64,000 nucleotides of DNA from Rothia sp035916755 (GCF_035916755.1 NZ_JAYWIX010000004.1:1-64000); one strand, 5' to 3'. Counted from the first letter of the stretch, positions 15,931-24,530 are shown. Notes: a model not told the origin generated them from the letters alone. A program made the numbers and translations.

Positions 15931-16515
15931 CTACCGGCATTTAGGGCCCCACCGCTGAAGCACGAGCGCCACAAGACTGGCCAAGACGCAGGTTAAAAGA
16001 ACCTGGGTAGGGTTAGGGTGAGCGTCAAGTAGCCAGGCCCAGGGGGCAAAATCTCCGCCTGGGCGGCGGGCAAAAACAGTGGTCAGCAGAAGAAAGCTAG
16101 GAGGAACAAGGCTCACATAGGGCCCAAGGGGCCGGTAGAGTATCGAAACTAAACCTAGTAGCCCTAGCAGTTTCACCAGTACCGGCCCGCTTGCTGGTCC
16201 CCGGAGGCAGACTGCACTAAAGGTCAGGCAGGCGAAGAGGCCCAGGCTAACTGCCAACAGGTGGGAGTAGGCGAGGACGCCGCGCGGCGCCACCTGTTCC
16301 CAGATGCGGGTCGTGGGGTAGGCGGCAAGAGCGATTGCTGTGACCGCGCAGGCTACCAGTACAGCATCAGCAGGTATAGACCGAGCCAGGGTCGGAATGA
16401 AATCAGGTAGAGGAAGATAGAGGAGGGTTCCCTGCCATAGGCCCAGAAGCCCTGAAACAAATAAGAGCACTAGAACTACCTGCACCACGTACCGGGATTT
16501 GAGAAAATAGCGCAT
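15931..16515 (-). CDS. Hypothetical integral membrane protein
   Basis: This 194-residue protein has about six hydrophobic segments, a short basic N-terminus (MRYFLKSRY) and a basic C-terminus. It starts directly after the stop of the 411-residue membrane gene (adjacent, no gap), so the two are translated together. Upstream of that gene lies a broken ABC ATPase. I infer it was a second membrane component of that ABC system. No recognised domain was found. Because the ATPase is disrupted, the system is probably not functional. Confidence 0.7.
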   Translation of the reverse strand: MRYFLKSRYVVQVVLVLLFVSGLLGLWQGTLLYLPLPDFIPTLARSIPADAVLVACAVTAIALAAYPTTRIWEQVAPRGVLAYSHLLAVSLGLFACLTFSAVCLRGPASGPVLVKLLGLLGLVSILYRPLGPYVSLVPPSFLLLTTVFARRPGGDFAPWAWLLDAHPNPTQVLLTCVLASLVALVLQRWGPKCR

Positions 16516-17751
16516 CTAGGTTCCCTCGGGTAGGGAGCAGATACTCAGAGCTGCATAGAGTTCCCGGATTTCTTCTTCTTGAGTACGGTCTGGGGTAAAG
16601 GAGTCCTCGCTAAGATAGTCCGTGAGTCGAGCCTGTAGAAAATCAGCGGAGTCGCTATACCGTTTGAAACCTTCAAGATTATCTTCTGTCAGAAAGGCAC
16701 CGGTACACCGGTCTAAAGGTGAGGTGTAGATAGAGGCAACCATTCGATGGGCTTCATCTACTGTCAGGGTTGGAGGGTAGGCAATGTAGGCCGTTCCCTC
16801 GTACAGGGCCGGAGTATTCTCACCCCGGTAGATGACTGCCCGCCTCACCTGGGGTAGCCCTATACCCTGCAGTTTCTTAAAGTCAGATGAAATCTGCTCC
16901 CGTAAGTCGCCCCTTGCCAAAGATACCTTCCCCACGCAGACCTCTGGCTCCTGAGCGGCGCAGGCAAGCTCACCGTCAGCGAGATAAGAGGTCGCGACCG
17001 GGCCCAGGTGACCAGCCACGGTATAGCCAGCGCCCCCACCCGCTGCAAGAGCTGCCATAGCTAATCCAACCTTGATAAGTCGGCGTCCGCCCTGCCAAAT
17101 AGCTAGGGTCAGAAAACTGCCACCAACTACTACAGAAAAAACAATGAGCGCAACGGGGGCAGCCGGGTCTATATGTTCTACAGGCGAGCAGCACATCACC
17201 ATAGCCGGGCCCGCAAGATAGCGTACGAAAGTAATGGGCAGCGTCCAGGTAAAAGCTAACCAGAGGTAGCTTGCCAGCAGGGCTAGGGGGTAGGCAAGAG
17301 CCGGGCGCAACAATTTACCCAGCCAGTAGCCCAGGGCAAGATGAACGAGTAGAGCCGCGCACTGTGCCAAAAGAATCAACGAAAATCGAGTGTTTGGTAG
17401 CGCTCCTGAAAAGGCAAGCAAACCTAAAACCCCAGCCACCTGGGCTGCCGCTCCACCAAGAAAAGAAGGAGCCAGCCATAGCCCCATCACCTGCCAGCTC
17501 GGTCGCGCTGCCGTCATATGGATTAGCTCAGTACGGCGCAGCTGAACCCCGGTCCAGCAGGAGGCCATGCAGGTCAGACCAGCTGAAAAGATGAGTAGGA
17601 GCGAAGCCTGCCCGGCAGCGGATTCAGCATTACCCACAATGGTGGCAGAGTTACTGTAGACCAGGATGTAGAGGGCATTGAGAATCAGGGCAGCAGGAAG
17701 CAGTTTAAAAGCCAGATGACTTGTGAAGAGTCGTAAGGAAATAGGCCGCAT
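16516..17751 (-). CDS. ABC-2-like membrane protein with C-terminal extracellular domain
   Basis: This 411-residue protein has about seven hydrophobic helices up to residue 250, then a roughly 150-residue soluble tail containing three cysteines in its first part. The tail follows a final membrane segment near AAGGGAGYTVAGHLG, so it is probably outside the cell. It lies 3 bp after the truncated ATPase and directly before the 194-residue membrane gene. The three look like ATPase plus two permease parts of an ABC-2-type exporter. The substrate is unknown. Confidence 0.7.
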   Translation of the reverse strand: MRPISLRLFTSHLAFKLLPAALILNALYILVYSNSATIVGNAESAAGQASLLLIFSAGLTCMASCWTGVQLRRTELIHMTAARPSWQVMGLWLAPSFLGGAAAQVAGVLGLLAFSGALPNTRFSLILLAQCAALLVHLALGYWLGKLLRPALAYPLALLASYLWLAFTWTLPITFVRYLAGPAMVMCCSPVEHIDPAAPVALIVFSVVVGGSFLTLAIWQGGRRLIKVGLAMAALAAGGGAGYTVAGHLGPVATSYLADGELACAAQEPEVCVGKVSLARGDLREQISSDFKKLQGIGLPQVRRAVIYRGENTPALYEGTAYIAYPPTLTVDEAHRMVASIYTSPLDRCTGAFLTEDNLEGFKRYSDSADFLQARLTDYLSEDSFTPDRTQEEEIRELYAALSICSLPEGT

Positions 17752-17754
17752 GGT

Positions 17755-18252
17755 TTACCGGTCCATGAAGTGATTAAAGGCTGCAAGGGCTTGCTCTTGC
17801 GGGCTGCCCTGAAAGGGTTTGAGAAAGGCAGCGGTACTGCCCGAGAATTGCAGATGACCCTGGCTCAAAGCAAGAACGTTCTGGTAGATTTCGTCGAGCT
17901 GGTAGAGATCATGAGTAGCCACCAGGACAATGCGCTCCTGCCCGATGCTAGAGATTAGCCGGTTAATCCCGTCCTTATGGGAGGGGTCAAGGCCTGCTGT
18001 GGGTTCATCAAGGAGTAGAACTGTAGCGCCGGTAGCAAGGGCACCTGCGATAGCCAGACGTTGGGTCTCACCGCCTGAGAGTTCCGTGGCTTTTCTGTTT
18101 GCTAGTTCTGTCAGGTGAGTGGCCACAAGAGCTTCTTGGACTAGGGAGTTCGTCTCTAGGGCAGAGTTTGATGCTAACCAGCTAACGTAGCGGATATGTT
18201 CTTCTACTGTGAGCCCAGGTACCGGGTTATAGTGCTGGGGCACCAGGGCTAT
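17755..18252 (-). pseudogene. ABC transporter ATPase, 5' part removed at an IS insertion
   Basis: The remaining frame has the C-terminal two thirds of an ABC ATPase: a Q-loop region (LVPQHYNPVPGLTVEEHI), signature ELSGGETQRLAIAGAL, Walker B VLLLDEPTAGLDP and H-loop VATHD. The Walker A part is missing. The IS element at 18253-19145 begins inside the gene. About 20 codons of the same frame can be followed on the far side (19146 to about 19215) and then meet a stop, so sequence beyond the IS is also lost. The operon with the two membrane genes is therefore broken. Confidence 0.85.
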
Positions 18253-19145
18253 GAGGCTTATTCAAAAGTCCCACCCGCAACCCAAAACACCACCCCCCGC
18301 ACCACCGAAAACACCCGCCCATACAACCCTAACGGCCGCCTAAACCCCGTATGAAGAATCCGCCAAGTCTTGATGTGAGCGATAACCCGCTCCACCACCG
18401 ACCGCAGCCGATTATTCCGCTTCTGCTCCCGGCTCAGCCGTTGGCCCGGCTTACGCCTGGCCGGGGTAGCCAACCCCAGACCCACATAACCCCTTATCAG
18501 CCACAGTCGAGGAATCCAGCAGCTGATTTAACCCATGGTCTCTAAAGGCATGAGCATCATGCCTGGCTCCGGGCAGTGGGTCAGTGATGGCTAAGAGTCT
18601 GCCATCTAGGGTGCAGATGACTTGGTGGTTGAATCCGGCTCGTTTATGCTTTCCAGAGAAATTTGTTTTACCGAGTGAACGCCAGTTCCACGTGGGTATC
18701 AGGGTCCCATCGATGACCAAAGATCCTGGTGCTTTGAGGCTTTCTTTCAAAGGCTGAATCAGTGGAGTGAGAATTTTCTCCAGGGCCTTTTCGATGGTGT
18801 TGATAGCTCGTGAGACTGTCGCTTGAGAGACAGTAAAAAAATTCTGCGAGGAGTTCTTCGGTGAGGTTATGGCGGTGGTAGAGCAGGGTGATTTTGAGGG
18901 CTTGGGTGAGGGTTAGCGCTGGTGGTCTTCCGTCTGGTTTTGAGCAGGTGAGGTGATGGGTGAGGGCTGTGTGTAGTGTGGTGAATTGTGTGGCTGTGAG
19001 GCCGGTTGTACGCTGGTGTAGCAACGGTCTTGTCCGGTATGGTTTGAGGTTATTTGTGGAGATTTAACGCTCATATTTTTGCCGTGGGTGGGGCCGTTGT
19101 CTAGTTGGTGGGTGTGGGGTGTGTGCCTACTTTTGAATAAGCCTC
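18253..19145 (-). mobile_element. IS5-type insertion sequence, 893 bp
   Basis: The ends are inverted repeats GAGGCTTATTCAAAAG (18253-18268) and CTTTTGAATAAGCCTC (19130-19145). The flanks GCTAT (18248-18252 and 19146-19150) match as a 5-bp target duplication. It encodes one transposase on the minus strand with frame breaks. It interrupts an ABC ATPase gene. Family placement comes from the transposase motifs; the IR sequence also resembles the MITE-like element at 21016-21098. Confidence 0.88.
18258..19024 (-). pseudogene. IS5-family transposase in three frames
   Basis: The N-terminal helix-turn-helix part (18840-19024, LTEELLAEFF) must shift -1 at a run of seven T (minus strand, 18835-18841) to continue as TVSQATVSRAINTIEKAL. 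The DDE residues then appear as VIDGTLIP, GARHDAHAF and VVERVIAHIK. A second break lies near 18491, where one extra base in a run of four G separates VADKG from YVGLGLATPARRK. The first break could be programmed frameshifting, known in some IS5 subgroups. The second looks like a real or sequencing mutation. Confidence 0.8.
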
Positions 19146-19415
19146 GCTATAGTACCGCTTGGGTTATAGGCAGAAGAGTGTACCCCCCTGGCTTTGCCAC
19201 GCTACCACGTCCTGCTGCTCATCCATAGAACGCCCTGCAAGGCACTTATTACTCCGCTCTGCAATAGCACTACCGGCACCGGTTTCAAACCAATAACCTC
19301 ATAAACGCTAGCACTCTAAGCTACAACTACCCATAACAATCACCCCATCACTGATACTCCATAGGCATCTCACGATGCGCATGCAACATAGCCCGGATTT
19401 CAGCGGTATCCTCCG

Positions 19416-19613
19416 TTGTCGGAGAGAGAAGCGCAGCAGATTGCGGCAAGTATTGTGCGGTGGATTGTCACGGAATCTCGGTTGTGGAACGACGGTCCAG
19501 CTGTCTATGAAGCGACTTTTACGGCTATCCAGTCAGCACGTGGCCGTAAAGGTGGAGTGAAAAGTGGGAAGGTAAGAGCCACTAAAGCACGAGAAAGGAA
19601 ATGGTTTCTATGA
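19416..19613 (+). pseudogene. Plasmid replication protein RepA, C-terminal remnant
   Basis: About 65 codons remain: SEREAQQIAASIVRWIV, then SRLWNDGPAVYEATF and IQSARGRKGGVKSG. This is the C-terminal part of actinobacterial theta-plasmid RepA initiators, including the primase-C-terminal-like segment. The frame runs back only to a stop at 19389, so the catalytic body is gone. The stop overlaps the repB start as ATGA, the usual repA-repB coupling. It marks an integrated plasmid remnant. Confidence 0.7.
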
Positions 19614-19927
19614 GCACTGAAGAACTGCCCCCCAGCGTCTACGCTCGCTATTCGCGGGGAAGTCAGACGGCTAAACAAGCTGCACAACGTGTAGGTGTTT
19701 CTGAACGCACTGCACAACGTTGGACTTCTCGTAGCCGTGCTGACTGGCTGACTGAAAAAGCCCAAGAGCGAGAAGCCATACGCGCCTATCATGACGACGA
19801 AGGGCACTCATGGACTCAGACAGCCAAGCACTTTAAGCTTGCGGTTTCGACTGTGAAAGAATGTACTTATCGTGCCCGCAGAGAACTAGACGAAGAAAAT
19901 CGGCATGAAATTTTCAACGTACCTTAA
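19610..19927 (+). CDS. Plasmid replication protein RepB-like DNA-binding protein
   Basis: This 105-residue protein has two helix-turn-helix-like parts: SQTAKQAAQRVGVSERTAQRW near the N-terminus and HSWTQTAKHFKLAVSTVKECTYR near residues 65-90. It resembles RepB of pAL5000-type plasmids, which binds the origin next to RepA. The ATG at 19610 overlaps the repA stop; GAGAAAGGAA precedes it. Without RepA it cannot drive replication. Its 3' end overlaps the convergent gene at 19914-20222 by 14 bp. Confidence 0.7.
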   Translation: MSTEELPPSVYARYSRGSQTAKQAAQRVGVSERTAQRWTSRSRADWLTEKAQEREAIRAYHDDEGHSWTQTAKHFKLAVSTVKECTYRARRELDEENRHEIFNVP

Positions 19928-20222
19928 TTCTGCCGTTATATATCTTTATCTTTTTAGCAACGCCAGCAGAAGCAGTAGCTATTTTTTCTTGAATGTGAAT
20001 GCTCAAAAGAGCAACCCCAGGACAGTACTTACCACCGACGCCCGCTTCGATTCCTGCAGATTCTAAAGAATCTGCATAAGAAGCAAGCTCAGAAACAGAG
20101 TTATCTATGATCCATTTAGCACCATCAGACTCTTCTGGAAATATCTCTATTGGAGGAGAACCTACCTCCTTTGCTCCCATATTACGCAACATTAGAACTA
20201 CAGACTTTTCAGTATTCATCAT
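19914..20222 (-). CDS. Small protein coupled to the secreted protein gene
   Basis: This 102-residue protein has no signal peptide. It contains a polar N-terminal half (IEIFPEESDGAKWIIDNSVSE) and an Ala/Lys-rich C-terminal half (QEKIATASAGVAKKIKIYNG). The ATG at 20222 overlaps the upstream stop in an ATGA arrangement, so it is translationally coupled to the secreted protein at 20219-20857. I do not recognise the family. By position it is a candidate immunity or antidote protein for that secreted protein; this is inference. Both genes are less GC rich than the core genome. Confidence 0.65.
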   Translation of the reverse strand: MMNTEKSVVLMLRNMGAKEVGSPPIEIFPEESDGAKWIIDNSVSELASYADSLESAGIEAGVGGKYCPGVALLSIHIQEKIATASAGVAKKIKIYNGRIKVR

Positions 20223-20857
20223 GGACAACCAGCAGATACTTTCTGGGGAAAGGCGGTAATGATATTATTTGTGTCTTTACCAACGGGAACGCGTGGGTAG
20301 TATTTCTCTCCAGCTAGACCATTACTGCGCCTAATCTCAATCATTCCAATATACCTGATATCGTTCTCATCTCCCAAGCATGCCTTCTGGGGAGTCTCTA
20401 AAGATGATTGAATAGCAAAACTGGCAAAATCCCTCCAGTCCCCTCCTACCCGATTTGCTAATGCTTTCCAGTCATTCTTATGCTCTAATTTAATATGGCG
20501 GTAACCAAATTTCTCATTGCCACATCTTAAATTTGGCTTCCTTAGGAATTCTGGACCCATTGGTGTACTACCAGCAGTGTATTGATGAACTAGCTTATCA
20601 GACGGGTCTTTTATTCCACAGGCAGCCCATGTTGGCCCAGAGAATTCACCTTGAGGATTGAAACTGCGAAGTGATATCTCTGTTTCATTATTTTTCTCGG
20701 GATTGTACACTAACTCACTCCCATCTGGGGCTATGTAAACAGCAATAAAATCACTTTCACCGTTATCAGCAAATGCTGGGTTACCAGCACCCGAAGTTGC
20801 ACCTAAGGCGAGACAAGCAACAGCAAGCCCAGTTGAAATTTTCTTTACGAGGGTCAT
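20219..20857 (-). CDS. Secreted protein, possible RNase-like toxin
   Basis: This 212-residue protein carries a Sec signal peptide: basic start TLVKK, hydrophobic core, and likely cleavage after NPAFA at residue 30. The mature part has cysteines near residues 80, 111, 160 and 211, possibly disulfides. A central stretch GYRHIKLEHKNDW followed by WRDFASFAIQSSLETPQ recalls small secreted actinobacterial and phage proteins of the barnase/EndoU/colicin-like (BECR) nuclease type, with histidines as possible catalytic residues. That resemblance is from memory and not tested. An AAAGGAAG site precedes the ATG, and a 17-bp palindrome lies upstream. It is coupled to the following 102-residue gene. Confidence 0.6.
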   Translation of the reverse strand: MTLVKKISTGLAVACLALGATSGAGNPAFADNGESDFIAVYIAPDGSELVYNPEKNNETEISLRSFNPQGEFSGPTWAACGIKDPSDKLVHQYTAGSTPMGPEFLRKPNLRCGNEKFGYRHIKLEHKNDWKALANRVGGDWRDFASFAIQSSLETPQKACLGDENDIRYIGMIEIRRSNGLAGEKYYPRVPVGKDTNNIITAFPQKVSAGCP

Positions 20858-20895
20858 TGTTCTTCCTTTCGCCCCAGAGCATCTTCACTATGGTG

Positions 20896-20912
20896 ATTGG
20901 TGTTACACCAAT
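20896..20912. promoter_or_regulatory. 17-bp palindrome upstream of the secreted protein gene
   Basis: ATTGGTGT and ACACCAAT are perfect arms around a single T, 39 bp before the start codon. It is a good operator candidate for a dimeric regulator. No regulator gene is adjacent, although RepB-like DNA-binding proteins lie nearby. Confidence 0.5.
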
Positions 20913-21015
20913 GCAATCATGACAAATGCAATTAGTCAACTTATTACATCACAAACTAATAACAAAAACAGCAAACCCACAAGTCAACACATTCTCAAAA
21001 AATCTACGTAACATC

Positions 21016-21098
21016 GAGGCTTATTCATAAGGGGGTTCCGCAGGCTCACGCTCGGGGCTGGCGTGAGCCTGCTCCACCTACCCTTACGAATAAGCCTC
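21016..21098. mobile_element. 83-bp MITE-like palindromic element
   Basis: The ends GAGGCTTATTCATAAGG and CCTTACGAATAAGCCTC are terminal inverted repeats close to those of the IS at 18253-19145. Inside, GCAGGCTCACGC (21040-21051) and GCGTGAGCCTGC (21061-21072) form a perfect 12-bp stem. The element can fold end to end and codes for nothing. It sits just before tmk and could affect its expression. A half-element resembling its right end lies at 61180-61208. Confidence 0.7.
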
Positions 21099-21128
21099 AT
21101 AGCCAAGCGCAAACCTACCAAAATTCTT

Positions 21129-21863
21129 ATGGGTAAACCTCTTGATAGGCTTATACCCGTGACCCACGCACTTTCTTACACCCCAGAAGCCGACCCGGGC
21201 GTCCATACCCTCCCAGCGGACGCGAGCAGCGCGGCCCGCCCCTACCCCGGCACCTTCATCGCCTTTGAGGGCGGGGACGGCTCGGGCAAAACCACCCAGA
21301 TTAAACTCCTGGCCGACGCCCTAACCGAACACGGCTACTCGGTGCTGGTCACCCGCGAACCCGGCGGAACCGATATCGGTGAGAAACTCCGCGCCCTGGT
21401 TCTTGAGCACGGCAACGGCGAGATTGACCCCCACACCGAGGCCCTCATCTTTGCTGCCTCCCGTGCAGCCCACGCCCACCAGAAGATTCGCCCCGCCCTT
21501 GAAGCCGGGCAGGTGGTGCTCTGCGACCGCTACATTGATTCTTCAGCCGCCTACCAGGGGGCAGGACGCGGCCTTGGCATTGAGACCGTGGTGAACCTCA
21601 GCCGCTGGGCTACCTCTAACCTGCTGCCCGACACCACTATTCTGCTCGATGTGCCCCTAGCCGAAGGACGCTCCCGCGCAGGTGCCCGGGGCGTCGCCGA
21701 CCGCATGGAATCAGCAGATGACGCCTTCCACCGCACCCTACACTCCACCTTCCAGCAGCTAGCCGACGCCAGCCCCGAGCGGTACGCCCGCATTGACGGT
21801 GCCCGCCCCATCGAGGACGTCCACAAGGATGTGCTGGCAGCAGCCCTGGGGAGTATCGCATGA
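21129..21863 (+). CDS. tmk: Thymidylate kinase
   Basis: This enzyme phosphorylates dTMP to dTDP for DNA synthesis. The P-loop FEGGDGSGKTTQ, the REPGGTDIGE dTMP-binding segment and DRYIDSSAAYQG are clear. The conserved core begins about 40 residues in, so the start is uncertain. ATG at 21129 and GTG at 21159 are both possible. The longer frame from 21063 starts inside the MITE-like element and is rejected. The stop overlaps the holB start by 4 bp. Confidence 0.92.
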   Translation: MGKPLDRLIPVTHALSYTPEADPGVHTLPADASSAARPYPGTFIAFEGGDGSGKTTQIKLLADALTEHGYSVLVTREPGGTDIGEKLRALVLEHGNGEIDPHTEALIFAASRAAHAHQKIRPALEAGQVVLCDRYIDSSAAYQGAGRGLGIETVVNLSRWATSNLLPDTTILLDVPLAEGRSRAGARGVADRMESADDAFHRTLHSTFQQLADASPERYARIDGARPIEDVHKDVLAAALGSIA

Positions 21864-23017
21864 GCGTCTTTGACACCCTCACCGGTCAGCTCGATGTACG
21901 AGCCCAGCTCACCCGCGCCGCCGCCGAAGAGAAACCAACCCACGCCTGGCTCTTCACCGGCCCTCCGGGGGCAGGCCGCTCCACCGCTGCCCTAGCCTTC
22001 GCCGCCGCCCTGCTCTGCGACCAACCAGACCCGGCTGCCCGGGGCTGCGGGCACTGCCGCTCCTGCCAGACAGTGCTCAGCGGCTCCCACGCCGACTTCC
22101 TGCACTTCACCACCGAAAAAACCACCATCACCATCGAAGAGGCCCGCGACTTCGTGGTCAAAGCCCAGGACCGCCCCGCGGTAGGGCGCTGGCGCGTCAT
22201 GCTCATTGAGGACGCCGACCGCATGCCCGAGCGCACCTCCAACGTGCTACTCAAAGCCATCGAGGAGCCCCCGCCCTACACCATCTGGCTGCTCACTGCC
22301 CCCTCGCCCGCAGACGTCCTGGTGACCATCCGCTCCCGCTGCCGCCCGGTCAAGCTGCGTTTGCCCTCGGTTGCGGACGTCGCCGCCCGACTTCTTGCCG
22401 ATGCGCAGGCCCGCGGGGAGAACTTAGAGCCCCACCAGGCAGACTTTGTTGCCCGCCTGGCCCAGGGCAATCTGGAGGTAGCCCACAAGCTAGCCACCGA
22501 CCCCGAAGCCCGCAAACGCCGCAGCACAGTGGTGCAGATGCCCATCACCCTGCGTTCCATTGCCGCTGCCATGGAGGCCGCCGACGACCTCATCGCCATC
22601 GCCGAAGCAGAAGCCGAAGCGGACGCCGAAGCCCGCAACGAAGCCGAGCGCTCCGCCCTGCTCACAGCCCTGGGCTATGAGGACGGCGAGAAGCTCTCCC
22701 CCACCCACCGGGCCCAGGTGCGCCAGCTCGAAGAAGACCAAAAGCGCCGCGCCAAGCGCATTCAAACCGATACCCTCGACCGGTTCTTGACCGACATTCA
22801 AACCGTCTTCCGCGATGTGCTCACCGTGCAGCTCTCCACCGGGGCAGACATCATCAACGCCCACCTAGCCGATGACATCTACGCCTACGCCGAGTGCACC
22901 AGCCCTGACCGCACCCTAGCCCACCTCGATACGGTAGCTACCACCCGCCGCCGCATCCGCACCAACGCCAGCGCCCGCCTGGCCTTCGAAGCCATGATGA
23001 CCAGCTTCGTCGCCTAG
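21860..23017 (+). CDS. holB: DNA polymerase III subunit delta'
   Basis: This 385-residue clamp-loader subunit of AAA+ type has its P-loop region at GPPGAGRST (34-42), with Arg where Lys is usual, common for the non-hydrolysing delta' subunit. A zinc site is formed by C53, C63, C66 and C69. SRC is present in TIRSRCRP near residue 158. The C-terminal half is alpha-helical, with an acidic Ala/Glu-rich stretch near residues 240-265. It is translated with tmk (4-bp overlap), the usual actinobacterial pairing. Confidence 0.94.
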   Translation: MSVFDTLTGQLDVRAQLTRAAAEEKPTHAWLFTGPPGAGRSTAALAFAAALLCDQPDPAARGCGHCRSCQTVLSGSHADFLHFTTEKTTITIEEARDFVVKAQDRPAVGRWRVMLIEDADRMPERTSNVLLKAIEEPPPYTIWLLTAPSPADVLVTIRSRCRPVKLRLPSVADVAARLLADAQARGENLEPHQADFVARLAQGNLEVAHKLATDPEARKRRSTVVQMPITLRSIAAAMEAADDLIAIAEAEAEADAEARNEAERSALLTALGYEDGEKLSPTHRAQVRQLEEDQKRRAKRIQTDTLDRFLTDIQTVFRDVLTVQLSTGADIINAHLADDIYAYAECTSPDRTLAHLDTVATTRRRIRTNASARLAFEAMMTSFVA

Positions 23018-23093
23018 CCCCTGCCCTACGTGACGGTGCCGCGCACCCTGCGTCCGCGCCCGGTTCCCTAGCCTGCAAGGGGACCGCAAAACC

Positions 23094-23126
23094 AAAAAGG
23101 GACCGCATAATATGCGGTCCCTTTTT
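23094..23126 (+). terminator. Bidirectional terminator after holB
   Basis: AAAAAGGGACCGCATA and TATGCGGTCCCTTTTT form a near-perfect stem with almost no loop, giving U-runs on both strands. It lies between convergent holB and the PFL-family gene and should serve both. Confidence 0.88.
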
Positions 23127-23165
23127 GAAAATCAGGTCCTCTTGGGGGGGGAGGGACGGGGGGGA

Positions 23166-24530
23166 TTAGTTGCGGAAGCCGTGCACCGGGGAGGGGATGC
23201 GGCCACCACGGGCCACAAAGACCTCAGCCGACTCAGGATGGGCAGGCATGACGGGGGCGCGGCCCAGCAGACCACCGAACTCCACCATCTCGCCAATCTC
23301 TAGCCCAATCGCCGGAATAACGCGCACAGCAGTAGTCTTGTGGTTCATGACGCCGATCGCGGCTTCGTCGGCAATCATGGCCGAAATGGTCGCGGCCGAG
23401 GTATCGCCGGGAATCGCCACCATATCCAGGCCCACGGAACAAATCGCGGTCATGGCTTCGAGCTTATCCAGGGTAATCTTGCCGGCGGCAGCGGCCTCAA
23501 TCATGCCGATATCCTCAGAAATCGGGATGAAGGAGCCCGAGAGGCCACCCACGTGCGAGCAGGCCATGAGCCCGCCCTTTTTCACCGCATCATTAAGCAG
23601 TGCCAGGGCAGCAACGGTACCGTGGGTGCCCACCGATTCAAGCCCCATCTCTTCGAGCACGTGGGCTACCGAGTCGCCCACCTCGGCGGTGGGGGCCAGG
23701 GAGAGATCGACGATGCCGAACTCTACGCCCAGGCGCTCAGCGGCCAGGGTGCCCACCAGCTGGCCCATACGGGTAATCTTAAAGGCCGCCTTCTTAATAG
23801 CTTCAGCACAGTCGTCGAAGGACGCCCCGCGCACCTTCTCCAGGGCACGCTTGACCACGCCGGGGCCAGAGACGCCCACTGAGATAACGGTGTCGGCCTC
23901 CTGCACCCCGTGGAAGGCACCTGCCATGAAGGGGTTGTCAGATACAGCGTTGGCAAAAACCACCAGCTTGGAGCAGCCAAAGCCGTGGGCTTCAGCGGAG
24001 CCCTCAGCGGTCTCGCGGATAACCTCGCCCATGGTGCGCACGGCGGTCATGTTGATACCGGCACGGGACGAGCCGATATTCACCGACGCACAAACCACAT
24101 CGGTTTCGTTCAGGGCCCGAGGGATAGAGCGCATGAGCTTCTCGTCAGCCGGGGTAGCGCCCTTATCAACCAGGGCGGTGAAGCCACCGATGAAGTTAAC
24201 GCCCACGGCCTTGGCAGCGGCGTCCAGGGTCTTGGCGAACTCCACATAGTCCTCGTCGTTTGAGGCACCCGCTACCAGGGCAATCGGGGTCACCGAAATA
24301 CGCTTATTGATAATGGGAATGCCGAGTTCAGCCTCAATGCCCTCAGCTACCTCAACCAGGCGGGCTGCACGAGAGGTGATCTTGTCGTAAATCTTCTGGC
24401 GGGCTACCGCGCCGTCAGAGTCGGCACAGTCCAGTAGAGAGATGCCCATGGTGACCGTGCGGATATCAAGCTTATCTTCATTGATCATCTGCAAGGTCTC
24501 AAGGATGTTACCGGAACGGTCGCTAAACAT
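23166..24530 (-). CDS. PFL-family protein (UPF0210/DUF711)
   Basis: This 454-residue protein matches the conserved DUF711 family, distantly related to pyruvate formate-lyase by fold. The typical segments SVNIGSSRAGINMTAVR, GVSGPGVVKRAL and LTPTAEVGDSV-like (LAPTAEVGDSV) are present. No glycyl-radical loop is seen. The function is not established. It is paired with an ACT-domain protein gene 12 bp upstream in the same direction. This UPF0237-UPF0210 pair is conserved across many bacteria, which suggests the ACT protein senses a small ligand for it. Confidence 0.92.
   Translation of the reverse strand: MFSDRSGNILETLQMINEDKLDIRTVTMGISLLDCADSDGAVARQKIYDKITSRAARLVEVAEGIEAELGIPIINKRISVTPIALVAGASNDEDYVEFAKTLDAAAKAVGVNFIGGFTALVDKGATPADEKLMRSIPRALNETDVVCASVNIGSSRAGINMTAVRTMGEVIRETAEGSAEAHGFGCSKLVVFANAVSDNPFMAGAFHGVQEADTVISVGVSGPGVVKRALEKVRGASFDDCAEAIKKAAFKITRMGQLVGTLAAERLGVEFGIVDLSLAPTAEVGDSVAHVLEEMGLESVGTHGTVAALALLNDAVKKGGLMACSHVGGLSGSFIPISEDIGMIEAAAAGKITLDKLEAMTAICSVGLDMVAIPGDTSAATISAMIADEAAIGVMNHKTTAVRVIPAIGLEIGEMVEFGGLLGRAPVMPAHPESAEVFVARGGRIPSPVHGFRN

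Noticed and set aside
21063..21128. Upstream start of tmk inside the MITE-like element
   Set aside because: The first 22 residues are encoded by the mobile element's right arm; later starts are more credible.
22490..22864. Frames antisense to holB
   Set aside because: They overlap the conserved delta' coding region and show only compositional Gly/Ala patterns.
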